Below, one piece after another: positions 18,068-25,529 of a stretch of 52,539 nt of DNA (within the stretch, counting starts at the first letter, position 1; the number at the start of each line of letters is the position of its first letter). The DNA is from Bacteroidales bacterium (GTDB taxonomy: Bacteria; Bacteroidota; Bacteroidia; Bacteroidales; WCHB1-69), in contig JAFZZK010000014.1 of assembly GCA_017615795.1 (NCBI GenBank), positions 1 to 52,539 on the forward strand. The letters run 5' to 3'. The position numbers and the translations under genes are program-made. Under the pieces are notes generated by a model. The model saw nothing but the letters and a program-made list of their open reading frames with translations. It was not told where the DNA came from and made no database searches.

Positions 18068-18445
18068 ATGAATATTCCCGAGAATCTGAAGTATTCCACA
18101 GATCATGAATGGCTGAAAGTCGACGGCGACGTCGCTTACGTAGGCATCACCGCTCATGCCGCCAACGAGCTGGGCGACATCGTTTTCCTTGACATCACCT
18201 CCGTGGGCGAGACCTTGGACAAAGATGAAGTGTTCGGTTCCATCGAGGCCGTGAAGACCGTGGCCGACCTGATGCTGCCCGTGGGCGGCGAGGTCCTCGA
18301 GTTCAACGAGAAACTCGAAGGCGAACCCGCATTGGTCAACAGCGACCCTTATGGCGAAGGCTGGATTGTCAAAATCAACATCACCAACCCCGCAGAGATT
18401 GACGAGTTGATGGATGCCGCCGCATACACCGCCATGCTGGGATAA
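18068..18445 (+). CDS. gcvH: Glycine cleavage system H protein
   Basis: Lipoyl carrier that shuttles the aminomethyl group between the P, T and L proteins of glycine cleavage. The 125-residue protein carries the lipoylation lysine at K63 in [11 protein letters not shown] and has the usual [10 protein letters not shown] start. The P, T and L genes are not in the window. LplA, encoded on the other strand about 6 kb away, is a likely lipoylating enzyme. The gene ends the pyrH-frr cluster and is closed by a strong terminator. Confidence 0.97.
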   Translation: MNIPENLKYSTDHEWLKVDGDVAYVGITAHAANELGDIVFLDITSVGETLDKDEVFGSIEAVKTVADLMLPVGGEVLEFNEKLEGEPALVNSDPYGEGWIVKINITNPAEIDELMDAAAYTAMLG

Positions 18446-18461
18446 TTTATCCTGTTTTCAT

Positions 18462-18495
18462 AAAAAAAGCGACCTGTTTGGGTCGCTTTTTTTTT
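18462..18495. terminator. Bidirectional intrinsic terminator after gcvH
   Basis: GCGACC-tgtttg-GGTCGC makes a perfect 6-bp stem with an A-tract before and a nine-base T-tract after. It serves the gcvH transcript on the plus strand and, through the A-tract, the convergent dipeptidase transcript on the minus strand. Confidence 0.92.
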
Positions 18496-18499
18496 GCAT

Positions 18500-18523
18500 C
18501 ATTCCGCCGCTTGCGGTGGAATG
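18500..18523. repeat. Short palindromic (REP-like) hairpin
   Basis: CATTCCGCCGC-TT-GCGGTGGAATG pairs over 11 positions with a single G:T-type mismatch. It lies between the gcvH terminator and the stop codon of the dipeptidase. It has no T-tract, so it is not itself a terminator; the form is that of an intergenic repetitive palindrome. Confidence 0.5.
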
Positions 18524-18540
18524 CCAAAGAACACCGGACA

Positions 18541-20292
18541 CTATTTCGCCTCGATGTTCTTGCCGCAGTCGTCGACTATCATCTTGTACCAATACTGCGG
18601 GTATTCGGGCTGGTCGGGGAAGGCGCACTGCGGGATTTTGGTGTCAGAAACCTTGAACTTGCCATTCTCCTCCTTCTTGACATTGCCATCATTGTATTTC
18701 ACAAGGAGATAGATAAACAAGTCGTTCCAAGTTTTGCACACCTCTTCTGCGGATTGTTCGGAATAGTCGTTCAATTTCTGAAGCACCAGCTCTGGTTTGG
18801 AGTCGTACAGGGTAACCAACGTACGATCCAATTCCTCGACATCTTTCACGAAGCGTCCTTCGAAGAGATTCTGTTTCTCGTTGACATGTTTGATCATGTC
18901 GTTATAACGGGAATAGACGAAGTTGCTGACCTTGGAGAATGTCCAGAACGCGGAAGTCGGGGAGTACTCGACCATGGAGCCGTTGCCCTGCTCATACTCG
19001 TGCGGAATCCTGGTGATACCGCAGAACATGGGCACATAGCAAGTGCTGGCTGCATCATCGACGCTGAACCAGAAAATGCCGCCGAACATGTTGGGCAGCC
19101 AGTTGCGGCACTGTGCCACGAAGGAGAAGCCTGTCTGCTGGGTGGCGGTAGCGCGTTCGTGGATGTATTCCTTGCCGTTGTAGCTCCAGTTCATGGGACG
19201 CCAACGATAGGGGCACTGGTAGGGGCCGGCACCGAGGTCCTTGGTCATGTCCATGGAGGTGCCCTCGTAGTGGTCGCGCATGGCGGCCATCATGAAGCGG
19301 ACATCGATTTTGTTCTTGTCGGCGGGTTTGATCCAAAGCGGGAAGCGGTGTTTGAGGTTGTCGCCGCGGGCATAGTCCTCATACTGGGCCATCTCGGCGG
19401 GGTTGCAGCGGTTGAAGAAGGCCCACACACGAGCCTCGCAGCCGCGGGCGGCACCAAAATCGACGGGGGCGTAAGTGTCGCAGAAGCTGAACTCTGCATC
19501 CGGAGCGGCCTTGACATCTTTAGGATAGAGCCCTTTCAAACGGGCGAAAGAGATGACATCGTAGGAATAGACGGTCTCCACCTCGGGCAGGAAGATCTTG
19601 TCGAGTTCCTTGCTGGTGATGGAGGTCTTGCCGTCGCGGAGCGGGAAGGTGGAGATGCGCGACTGGTTGGCGTGGCCGCAGATGTAGCCGTCAGGGATGC
19701 GGCGGGCCACCCACACGGCGCCGTTGCTCCAGCCCTTGACCACCTTGCCCTTGGCGTCGAGCATCTTCTCGCCCTTGCCGATGAGCTCCATGATCCAGGC
19801 TTCGTTGGGATCGACGATGGAGAAGGACTCACCCTCGGAGGCGTAGCCGTAGGTGTCCATCAACTCGGCGATAACCTTGATGGCCTCGCGGGCGTTCTTG
19901 GCACGCTGCAAGGCAATGTAGATCAGGGAACCGTAGTCGATCATTCCCTGGCCCTCTTCGAGTTGCTTGATGCCGCCGTAGGTGGTCTCGCCGATGGCCA
20001 ACTGCCATTCGTTCATGTTGCCCACCACGGAGTAGGTGTGCGCCACCTGGGGGATCTGGCCGAGCAGCTTGCCCGTGTCCCACTCGATGACATCCATCAT
20101 CGTGCCGGCGGGATAGTCCTTGGCCGGACGGTAATAGAGTTCGCCATAAAGTTGGTGCGAGTCGGCGGCATAGGTGATGAAGCAGGAACCGTCCCTGCTG
20201 GCGCCTTTCGTGACAATGAAGTTGGTGCAGGCCATCGTGGTGCCTATCGACATCAACCCCACAAGCAGTGTAAGCAGAAAAGTTTTTTTCAT
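18541..20292 (-). CDS. Secreted C69-family dipeptidase
   Basis: N-terminal-nucleophile peptidase of the PepD/U34 (C69) group, acting on dipeptides outside the cytoplasm. From ATG 20292 (MKKTFLLTLLVGLMS) it is 583 residues. The signal peptide ends directly before C22 in MACTNFIVTKGASRDGS, so signal cleavage would expose the catalytic cysteine, as is typical for secreted members. Further family segments include GQIPQVAHTYSVVGNMNEWQLAIGETTYGG and the FSIVDPNEAWIMELIGKG block. A longer upstream start at 20355 overlaps the promoter and is rejected. The gene stands alone between a terminator and its own promoter. Confidence 0.92.
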   Translation of the reverse strand: MKKTFLLTLLVGLMSIGTTMACTNFIVTKGASRDGSCFITYAADSHQLYGELYYRPAKDYPAGTMMDVIEWDTGKLLGQIPQVAHTYSVVGNMNEWQLAIGETTYGGIKQLEEGQGMIDYGSLIYIALQRAKNAREAIKVIAELMDTYGYASEGESFSIVDPNEAWIMELIGKGEKMLDAKGKVVKGWSNGAVWVARRIPDGYICGHANQSRISTFPLRDGKTSITSKELDKIFLPEVETVYSYDVISFARLKGLYPKDVKAAPDAEFSFCDTYAPVDFGAARGCEARVWAFFNRCNPAEMAQYEDYARGDNLKHRFPLWIKPADKNKIDVRFMMAAMRDHYEGTSMDMTKDLGAGPYQCPYRWRPMNWSYNGKEYIHERATATQQTGFSFVAQCRNWLPNMFGGIFWFSVDDAASTCYVPMFCGITRIPHEYEQGNGSMVEYSPTSAFWTFSKVSNFVYSRYNDMIKHVNEKQNLFEGRFVKDVEELDRTLVTLYDSKPELVLQKLNDYSEQSAEEVCKTWNDLFIYLLVKYNDGNVKKEENGKFKVSDTKIPQCAFPDQPEYPQYWYKMIVDDCGKNIEAK

Positions 20293-20342
20293 AGACAATG
20301 TATTAGGTTTTAATGATAATTCCGATTTTGAAATCGTAGGTG

Positions 20343-20350
20343 CAAAAATA
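20343..20350 (-). promoter_or_regulatory. Dipeptidase promoter -7 element
   Basis: TATTTTTG followed by CACC on the minus strand lies 50 bp upstream of the dipeptidase ATG. A short palindrome (CGATTT-TG-AAATCG at 20323-20336) lies in the leader downstream of it. Confidence 0.5.
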
Positions 20351-20390
20351 CACAATAATTCCAGAAAAATGCCGCGAAGTTGAACTTTAC

Positions 20391-20792
20391 CTACAATTCC
20401 TTACAAATATCAATCATCTTATCCAACAATGCTTTCACCATCGGCAAATACTGTTGAATATCTTCTTCGGTAACATCCACAAAATCTTCATAATCACCTT
20501 CTTGTCGTAAAGAGAATAATTTTCTGATCAGTCGGATGTCTTCTGTTGACAATAAACTTTGTTGTACAAGATGAAGGCTTATCATAGCAATCACGCCCGT
20601 ATGAGTATGGGCAGACAATCCTTTCTTTATCAAAATTGCCGTGGAAGCATAAAATAAAGCGTAATATAAACGATTGGCGGCAATGTTCCATAACCCAATT
20701 GCCGACACCTTTTCCGCTTCATTAATGGCATTTTGTGCTTTTTCAATACGGTAACTCGCTACCGCAATTCTTTCTTCATCTGACAAACTCAT
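20391..20792 (-). CDS. HEPN-domain protein (partner of MNT nucleotidyltransferase)
   Basis: A 133-residue all-helical HEPN protein of the UPF0332 type. The segment NIAANRLYYALFYASTAILIKKGL at about residues 38-61 and the later HTHTGVIAMISLHLV are characteristic. The RLIRKLFSLRQEGDYEDF stretch near residue 90 is also family-like. In MNT-HEPN pairs the HEPN member may be a toxin (RNase or otherwise) and the MNT member its modifier; the classic R-x4-6-H RNase motif is not clear here, so toxicity is uncertain. Its ATG overlaps the MNT stop by 4 bp (ATGA). The DNA is clearly AT-richer than the neighbours, suggesting recent acquisition. Confidence 0.85.
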   Translation of the reverse strand: MSLSDEERIAVASYRIEKAQNAINEAEKVSAIGLWNIAANRLYYALFYASTAILIKKGLSAHTHTGVIAMISLHLVQQSLLSTEDIRLIRKLFSLRQEGDYEDFVDVTEEDIQQYLPMVKALLDKMIDICKEL

Positions 20793-21109
20793 AGTTCGAT
20801 ATGTTCTTTTAAGACATTAAATTTAAATAAGGAAGGTGGTGCAGTTTCCCATTGTTTGGTACTATATGTAAAAGCGTTGATTTCCTCTCCAATCTGGAGC
20901 CCTTTCCACCATAAGTCGTATGAAATGTCGCTTCGTGCATCAAAATTCATGTCAGGATCGTTGACCAACACAATAATATCCCAGTCCGAGTCCTGACGAG
21001 CAGTCCCTTTGGCTCGCGAACCATATAGTAAAATCCGCGCGGTAGGATCCACCGACAGTACTGTCTTTCGGATAAGATCAATAACATTTTTTGTGTCAAC
21101 AACTTCCAT
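20789..21109 (-). CDS. MNT-type minimal nucleotidyltransferase
   Basis: A 106-residue protein starting MEVVDTKNVIDLI at ATG 21109; an in-frame ATG at 21139 precedes the promoter box and is not favoured. The nucleotidyltransferase signature is GSRAKGTARQDSDWDI at about residues 31-46, giving G-S followed by D-x-D metal ligands. Such proteins pair with HEPN proteins in abundant two-gene modules; in some of them the MNT member AMPylates and neutralises the HEPN toxin. Overlap with the HEPN gene indicates translational coupling. The region is AT-rich relative to the rest of the window. Confidence 0.88.
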   Translation of the reverse strand: MEVVDTKNVIDLIRKTVLSVDPTARILLYGSRAKGTARQDSDWDIIVLVNDPDMNFDARSDISYDLWWKGLQIGEEINAFTYSTKQWETAPPSLFKFNVLKEHIEL

Positions 21110-21128
21110 AGTTACATTTTTCAATCGG

Positions 21129-21136
21129 CAAAGATA
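21129..21136 (-). promoter_or_regulatory. MNT-HEPN promoter -7 element
   Basis: TATCTTTG on the minus strand lies 19 bp upstream of the MNT start and matches the Bacteroidota consensus; no good -33 TTG is seen. Confidence 0.5.
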
Positions 21137-21248
21137 CAATATTTTCGATAATACGTTTGTTTCCGCACGCTTTTATTTGTGCGGACCTATCGCGTCTCAA
21201 TCCGATATAGCTTAACCGCATCACGGACAAAAATAACGGTCATTATAC

Positions 21249-21287
21249 GAAAAGCCCCGCCTTGGAGATTCAAAGCGGGGCTTTTTT
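21249..21287 (-). terminator. Intrinsic terminator after carboxynorspermidine synthase
   Basis: AAGCCCCGC and GCGGGGCTT form a perfect 9-bp stem around a 14-base loop, with A and T tracts on both sides. It most likely ends the minus-strand transcript of the dehydrogenase gene at 21366-22574. Confidence 0.9.
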
Positions 21288-21322
21288 ATCATCGGGGCCT
21301 TGGGCTATAGAATGTTTTCGAC

Positions 21323-21375
21323 TACCCCGGCCTTCGGCCACCCCTTCTACATAGAAGGGGAATGCTTAATTCCCC
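21323..21375. repeat. Stacked intergenic hairpins (REP-like element)
   Basis: Three hairpin-capable segments follow each other: GGCC-TTC-GGCC (within 21329-21339), CCCCTTCTA-CA-TAGAAGGGG at 21341-21360 (perfect 9-bp arms) and GGGGAA-tgcttaa-TTCCCC at 21357-21375, which overlaps the stop codon of the minus-strand gene. The last two are mutually exclusive. There is no gene in 21140-21365. The organisation looks like an interspersed palindromic repeat rather than a terminator. Confidence 0.5.
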
Positions 21376-22574
21376 ATTTTATACACCGGCAGCGGCTGGT
21401 CGATGACCTCGTGCCAAGGCAGGCCGTAGCCGCCGATTTCCTTCATGAAGGGATCGGGGTCGAACTGCTCGACGTTGAACACGCCTTCGCCTTTCCATGT
21501 GCCGGTGAGGATCATCTTGGCGCAGAGCATAGCGGGCACGCCGGTGGTGTAGGAGACGGCTTGTGCGCCGATTTCCTTGAAGCATTCAGCGTGGTCGCAG
21601 TTGTTATAGACGTAGTAGGTGCGCTCCTTGCCGTCCTTGACGCCCTTGATCTGGCAGCCGATGGAGGTCTGGCCGTGGTAGCCTTCTCCAAGAGAGGAGG
21701 GTTCGGGGAGCACGGCTTTCAGGAACTGCAGCGGGACAATGTCAACGCCCTGGTACTTGATGGGCTTGATGCTGGTCATTCCAATCTCCTGCAGCACGTT
21801 GAGCACGGTGAGGTACTTCTGGCCGAAGGTCATCCAGAAGCGGGCGCGTTTGATGGTGGGATAACTGCGCACCAGCGACTCCAGCTCTTCGTGATAGAGC
21901 AGGTAGGACTCGCGTTCGCCGATGTTGGGGTACTCCACAGGGCGGTGGATGGACATCGGGTCGATTTCAATCCACTGGCCGTTTTCCCAGTATTTGCCGC
22001 GTTGGGTGATTTCACGGATGTTAATTTCCGGGTTGAAGTTGGTGGCGAAGGCCTTGCCATGGTCGCCGGCGTTGCAATCGACGATGTCGAGGTAGTGGAT
22101 TTCGTCGAAGTAGTGCTTGGCGGCGTAGGCGGTATAGATGCTGGTCACGCCGGGGTCGAAGCCGCAGCCGAGGAGGGCCATGATGCCGGCCTCTTTGAAG
22201 CGGTCTTGGTAGGCCCACTGCCAGCTGTACTCAAATTTGGCCTTGTCGCGGGGCTCGTAGTTGGCGGTGTCCATGTAGTTGGTCTTGGTGGCGAGACATG
22301 CGTCCATCAGGGGAAGATCCTGATAAGGCAGGGCCACGTTGATAAGCAGGTCTGGCTTGTAAGCTTCGAGCAGCTTGATGGTTTCGGGCACGTTGTCGGC
22401 ATCGACTTGTGCGGTCTGGATGCGGTTGCCGCCGATTTCGGCTGCGATCTTGTCGCATTTTGCCTTCGTGCGGGAGGCGAGCATGATTTCAGTGAAAACT
22501 TCCGGTACGGAAGCGCATTTGTGTGCCACGACGGCACCCACGCCGCCTGCACCGATAATGAGAACTTTTGCCAT
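21366..22574 (-). CDS. Carboxynorspermidine/carboxyspermidine synthase (saccharopine dehydrogenase family)
   Basis: NADPH-dependent enzyme that condenses aspartate semialdehyde with a diamine to form carboxy(nor)spermidine, an alternative polyamine route used by many Bacteroidota. The 402-residue protein starts MAKVLIIGAGGVGAVVAHKCA with the nucleotide-binding GxGGxG, then LASRTKAKCD, YMDTANYEPRD, GCGFDPGVTSIYTAYAAKHYFDEI and a C-terminal TGVPAMLCAKMILTGTWKGEGVFNVEQFDPDPFM. These blocks match carboxynorspermidine dehydrogenase rather than lysine-pathway saccharopine dehydrogenases. The decarboxylase partner (nspC) is not in the window. It is divergent from mutA, sharing a symmetrical promoter region. 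Confidence 0.9.
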   Translation of the reverse strand: MAKVLIIGAGGVGAVVAHKCASVPEVFTEIMLASRTKAKCDKIAAEIGGNRIQTAQVDADNVPETIKLLEAYKPDLLINVALPYQDLPLMDACLATKTNYMDTANYEPRDKAKFEYSWQWAYQDRFKEAGIMALLGCGFDPGVTSIYTAYAAKHYFDEIHYLDIVDCNAGDHGKAFATNFNPEINIREITQRGKYWENGQWIEIDPMSIHRPVEYPNIGERESYLLYHEELESLVRSYPTIKRARFWMTFGQKYLTVLNVLQEIGMTSIKPIKYQGVDIVPLQFLKAVLPEPSSLGEGYHGQTSIGCQIKGVKDGKERTYYVYNNCDHAECFKEIGAQAVSYTTGVPAMLCAKMILTGTWKGEGVFNVEQFDPDPFMKEIGGYGLPWHEVIDQPLPVYKMGN

Positions 22575-22630
22575 ATTTATCGCTTTTTTATTGAATAATT
22601 TATTTCTAAAAGAACAACTACAAATTGAGG

Positions 22631-22663
22631 TGCAAAAGTAAGAAAATCTTTTGTACTTTTGCA
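22631..22663. promoter_or_regulatory. Symmetrical divergent promoter region (inverted repeat containing both -7 boxes)
   Basis: TGCAAAAGTA at 22631-22640 and its exact complement TACTTTTGCA at 22654-22663 are separated by 13 bases. Each arm carries a TAnnTTTG -7 element: minus strand 22633-22640 for the polyamine gene (58 bp to its ATG) and plus strand 22654-22661 for mutA (27 bp to its ATG). Neither has a clear -33 TTG. Confidence 0.6.
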
Positions 22664-22688
22664 GCCGTTTTTAAAAACAAGTTTTATA

Positions 22689-24536
22689 ATGGCAGAAGAA
22701 AAGTTATTCACCGAATTTCCGCCCATTTCCACAGAGCAATGGGAGGCTACCATCAACAAGGATTTAAAGGGTGCCGACTACCAGAAAAAGCTGGTTTGGC
22801 GCACCGATGAGGGCTTCAATGTGCAACCCTACTATCGCGCCGAGCACCTCAGCGACCTCAAATATTTGGACACGCTTCCGGGCGAGTTTCCCTACACGCG
22901 CGGCACCAAGGCCGACAACAACCATTGGGAGATCGTGCAGGAAGTGGAGGTGGCCGACCCCACCAAGGCCAACGCCATCGCGCTGGATGCCTTGAAGCGC
23001 GGTGCCACCACCATCGCCTTCAACGCTCGGGAAATTGCCGACGCCAAGGCTTTGGAGACCCTGCTCAACGGCATGGACCTCCTCACGACGGGCGTGCAAT
23101 TCAACCACGTGAAAAACTATATCGCCCTGACGGAGCTTTTCCTGGACTACATCGACGGGAAAGGCTACGAACGTAGAAAGATTTCCGGCAGCATCAACTT
23201 CGACCCGCTGATTTATCGCTTGAAGCACAACAAGTTCTATCACAGCGAGGAGGAAGACATGATGCAAACCGTGGAGTTGCTCCGTATGGTCGAGCACATG
23301 CCGAACTTCAAGCTCATCAACGTGAACGGCATCGTGCTGCACAACGCCGGAGCCACCATTGTGCAAGAATTAGGCTACACATTGGCCATGGCCAACGAGT
23401 ACATTGCCTTCTGCACGGAACACGGCATCAAGCCCGACAAGGCGGCGTCGCGCATCCAGCTAACGCTCTCTGTGGGCTCCAACTATTTCATGGAAATCGC
23501 GAAGCTGCGCGCCGCACGACTGCTCTGGTCCACCATGGTGGAGCAATACAAGCCCGAGTGCCCCTGCGCCTACCGCATACACATCAACACCGTGGCGTCC
23601 ACTTGGAACAAGACCACCTTCGACCCGTACGTCAACATGCTGCGCAGCACCACCGAGGGCATGAGCGCCGTCTTGGGCGGCACCGACTCCCTGTTGCTGC
23701 AGCCCTTCGATGTCACCTACAAGGAGTCTGATGAGTTCTCCCGCCGCATCTCCCGCAACGTGCAAGTGCTGCTGAAAGAGGAGTCCTACTTCGACCGCGT
23801 GGTGGATCCCGCTGCCGGCTCCTACTATATCGAGATGCTCACCAATTCCATCGCGGAGCAGGCCTGGAAACTCTTCCAGGAGGTTGAGCAAAACGGCGGT
23901 GCCCTCAAGGTCATCACCGACGGCTCCATGCAGGCCGCCATCGAGGCGAGTTGCCAAAAGCGCGACATGGACATCGCCACCCGCCGCTATATCCTGCTCG
24001 GCACCAACAACTATCCCAACATCAACGAGAAGATGGCCGACAAGATCGAGCGCGTGGTGAAAGACGAGGACGAAGGGCTGAAGACCTACCGCGGCGCAAT
24101 GGCATTCGAGGAACTGCGCATCGCCACCGAGCGTTACGCCGCCCAGAACCACCGTCCGAGAGTCTATCTGCTCAAGCTCGGCAACTTGGCCATGCGCCAG
24201 GCCCGCGCCGGCTTCGTCACCAACTTCTTCGGCTGCGCCGGCTACGAGATTGTGGAATCCTCCGGCTTCGCCACTGTGGAAGAGGGCGTGAAAGCCACCA
24301 TTGAAGCCAAGCCTGACATTATCGTGGTCTGCAGCTCCGACGAGGAGTACGCCACCCTCGGCGTCGAGGCCGCCAAGCTGTGCAAGGTCCAACTCCCCGA
24401 CATCCCCTTCGTCGTGGCAGGCAACCCCACCGAGGCCATCGAAGAGCTCAAGGCCGCCGGCGTCGACGACTTCGTGCATGTCAGAACCAACATTTTGGAG
24501 AGCCTCCGCAACTATAACAACATCGTCCTGAAGTAG
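22689..24536 (+). CDS. mutA: Methylmalonyl-CoA mutase small (beta) subunit
   Basis: Non-catalytic subunit of the B12-dependent mutase that interconverts succinyl-CoA and methylmalonyl-CoA in propionate metabolism. From ATG 22689 (MAEEKLFTEFPPISTEQWEA) it is 615 residues, the usual MutA length. It has the TIM-barrel region (for example GRTSxNFMEI-like SVGSNYFMEIAKLRAARLLW near 270, and ACRIHINTVAS-like YRIHINTVASTWNKTTFDPYVNMLR) and a degenerate C-terminal B12 domain: the position of the cobalamin-ligating D-x-H-x2-G has become LGNLAMRQARAGF. The catalytic subunit mutB lies 26 kb away on the other strand, which is unusual. The next gene starts 4 bp on. Confidence 0.94.
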   Translation: MAEEKLFTEFPPISTEQWEATINKDLKGADYQKKLVWRTDEGFNVQPYYRAEHLSDLKYLDTLPGEFPYTRGTKADNNHWEIVQEVEVADPTKANAIALDALKRGATTIAFNAREIADAKALETLLNGMDLLTTGVQFNHVKNYIALTELFLDYIDGKGYERRKISGSINFDPLIYRLKHNKFYHSEEEDMMQTVELLRMVEHMPNFKLINVNGIVLHNAGATIVQELGYTLAMANEYIAFCTEHGIKPDKAASRIQLTLSVGSNYFMEIAKLRAARLLWSTMVEQYKPECPCAYRIHINTVASTWNKTTFDPYVNMLRSTTEGMSAVLGGTDSLLLQPFDVTYKESDEFSRRISRNVQVLLKEESYFDRVVDPAAGSYYIEMLTNSIAEQAWKLFQEVEQNGGALKVITDGSMQAAIEASCQKRDMDIATRRYILLGTNNYPNINEKMADKIERVVKDEDEGLKTYRGAMAFEELRIATERYAAQNHRPRVYLLKLGNLAMRQARAGFVTNFFGCAGYEIVESSGFATVEEGVKATIEAKPDIIVVCSSDEEYATLGVEAAKLCKVQLPDIPFVVAGNPTEAIEELKAAGVDDFVHVRTNILESLRNYNNIVLK

Positions 24537-24539
24537 CCC

Positions 24540-25442
24540 GTGAAAAGACTCCTCCAGATTCTTGCCCTCACGCTACTGTTGGGGTCGTTTGTTGGTTGCC
24601 ACCAGCAAACGGACAACCCTAAGTCTTCGGCATTCTTCGAATGGACCGACTCCTACGGGCGTGCCGTCGTTTTAGACACCGTCCCGCAACGCATCGTCTC
24701 CCTCTCCCCCGCCATCACGGAAATCTTCTACATGATAGGCGCAGAGAAAAAACTCGTGGCTGTCTCCGACTTCTGCCATTACCCACCGGAGGCCACAAAG
24801 CTACCCTCTGTGGGCGGCATGCGCAACATCAACATGGAGTCACTGCTGGAACAGCATCCCGACGTCCTGCTCATCGGATCCATGGTCTCGCAAAAAGATG
24901 TGGAGGCCATCGAAAAGATGAACATCCCCGTGGTCACCATCAAGGAGGAGTCGAACATCGAGGGCATGGCCGACATGATTGAGGTCATCGGGCAAATCAC
25001 GGAGTGCCAGGAACGCGCGAAACAGGAGGCGACTCGTTGGCGCGACCGTATTGCGCAACTCAAACAGGACAAAGCCGCTCTGGAGGGCAACGAGAAAAGC
25101 GTTTACTACGTAGTCGGGTTCGGCGATGCCGGCGACTTCACCGCGCCGAAAGGATCCCATATCCACGAAATCATCGAGTTGGCGGGTTGCCGCAACATTG
25201 GCGAGACCGTCGCCAATTGGAACGTAAGCCGCGAGTTCCTCTTCAAATCCGACCCTGACATCATCATCATCCGTGCGGAAGACTGCGACGCCTTCAAGTC
25301 GCAATATCCCTACACGCAGCTCAACGCCGTCAAGAAGGGACACGTCTATCCCATCGAGAGCGGCTGGATCGATATTGTTTCCACCCGCAATCTGCAGGCA
25401 ATCGAATTCATCCAACAAAAAGCACGTGAACTTGACTCGTGA
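24540..25442 (+). CDS. Periplasmic-binding lipoprotein, cobalamin/iron-siderophore type (BtuF-like)
   Basis: A 300-residue ABC-transporter-type binding protein of the BtuF/FhuD fold. It begins at a GTG (24540), three bases after the mutA stop; no ATG gives a signal sequence. The N terminus MKRLLQILALTLLLGSFVGC is a lipoprotein signal with the lipidated cysteine at C20. Family blocks include QRIVSLSPAITEIFYMIGAEKKLVAVSDFCHYPPEA, VGGMRNINMESLLEQHPDVLL and a C-terminal GWIDIVSTRNLQAIEFI. No permease or ATPase is adjacent. Tight coupling to mutA suggests cobalamin as ligand, but the sequence alone cannot distinguish it from iron-siderophore or heme binders. Confidence 0.82.
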   Translation: MKRLLQILALTLLLGSFVGCHQQTDNPKSSAFFEWTDSYGRAVVLDTVPQRIVSLSPAITEIFYMIGAEKKLVAVSDFCHYPPEATKLPSVGGMRNINMESLLEQHPDVLLIGSMVSQKDVEAIEKMNIPVVTIKEESNIEGMADMIEVIGQITECQERAKQEATRWRDRIAQLKQDKAALEGNEKSVYYVVGFGDAGDFTAPKGSHIHEIIELAGCRNIGETVANWNVSREFLFKSDPDIIIIRAEDCDAFKSQYPYTQLNAVKKGHVYPIESGWIDIVSTRNLQAIEFIQQKARELDS

Positions 25443-25529
25443 ACTCAATATATAATTGTATGATTCTGCCAAGACGATGGACATCCGTGACGGCAACATA
25501 CATCACTTCTTTTAACAAATTGAAACAAC

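Noticed and set aside
20323-20336. CGATTT-TG-AAATCG palindrome in the dipeptidase leader as an operator
   Set aside because: Only six AT-rich base pairs per arm; a chance occurrence is likely and there is no second copy in the window.
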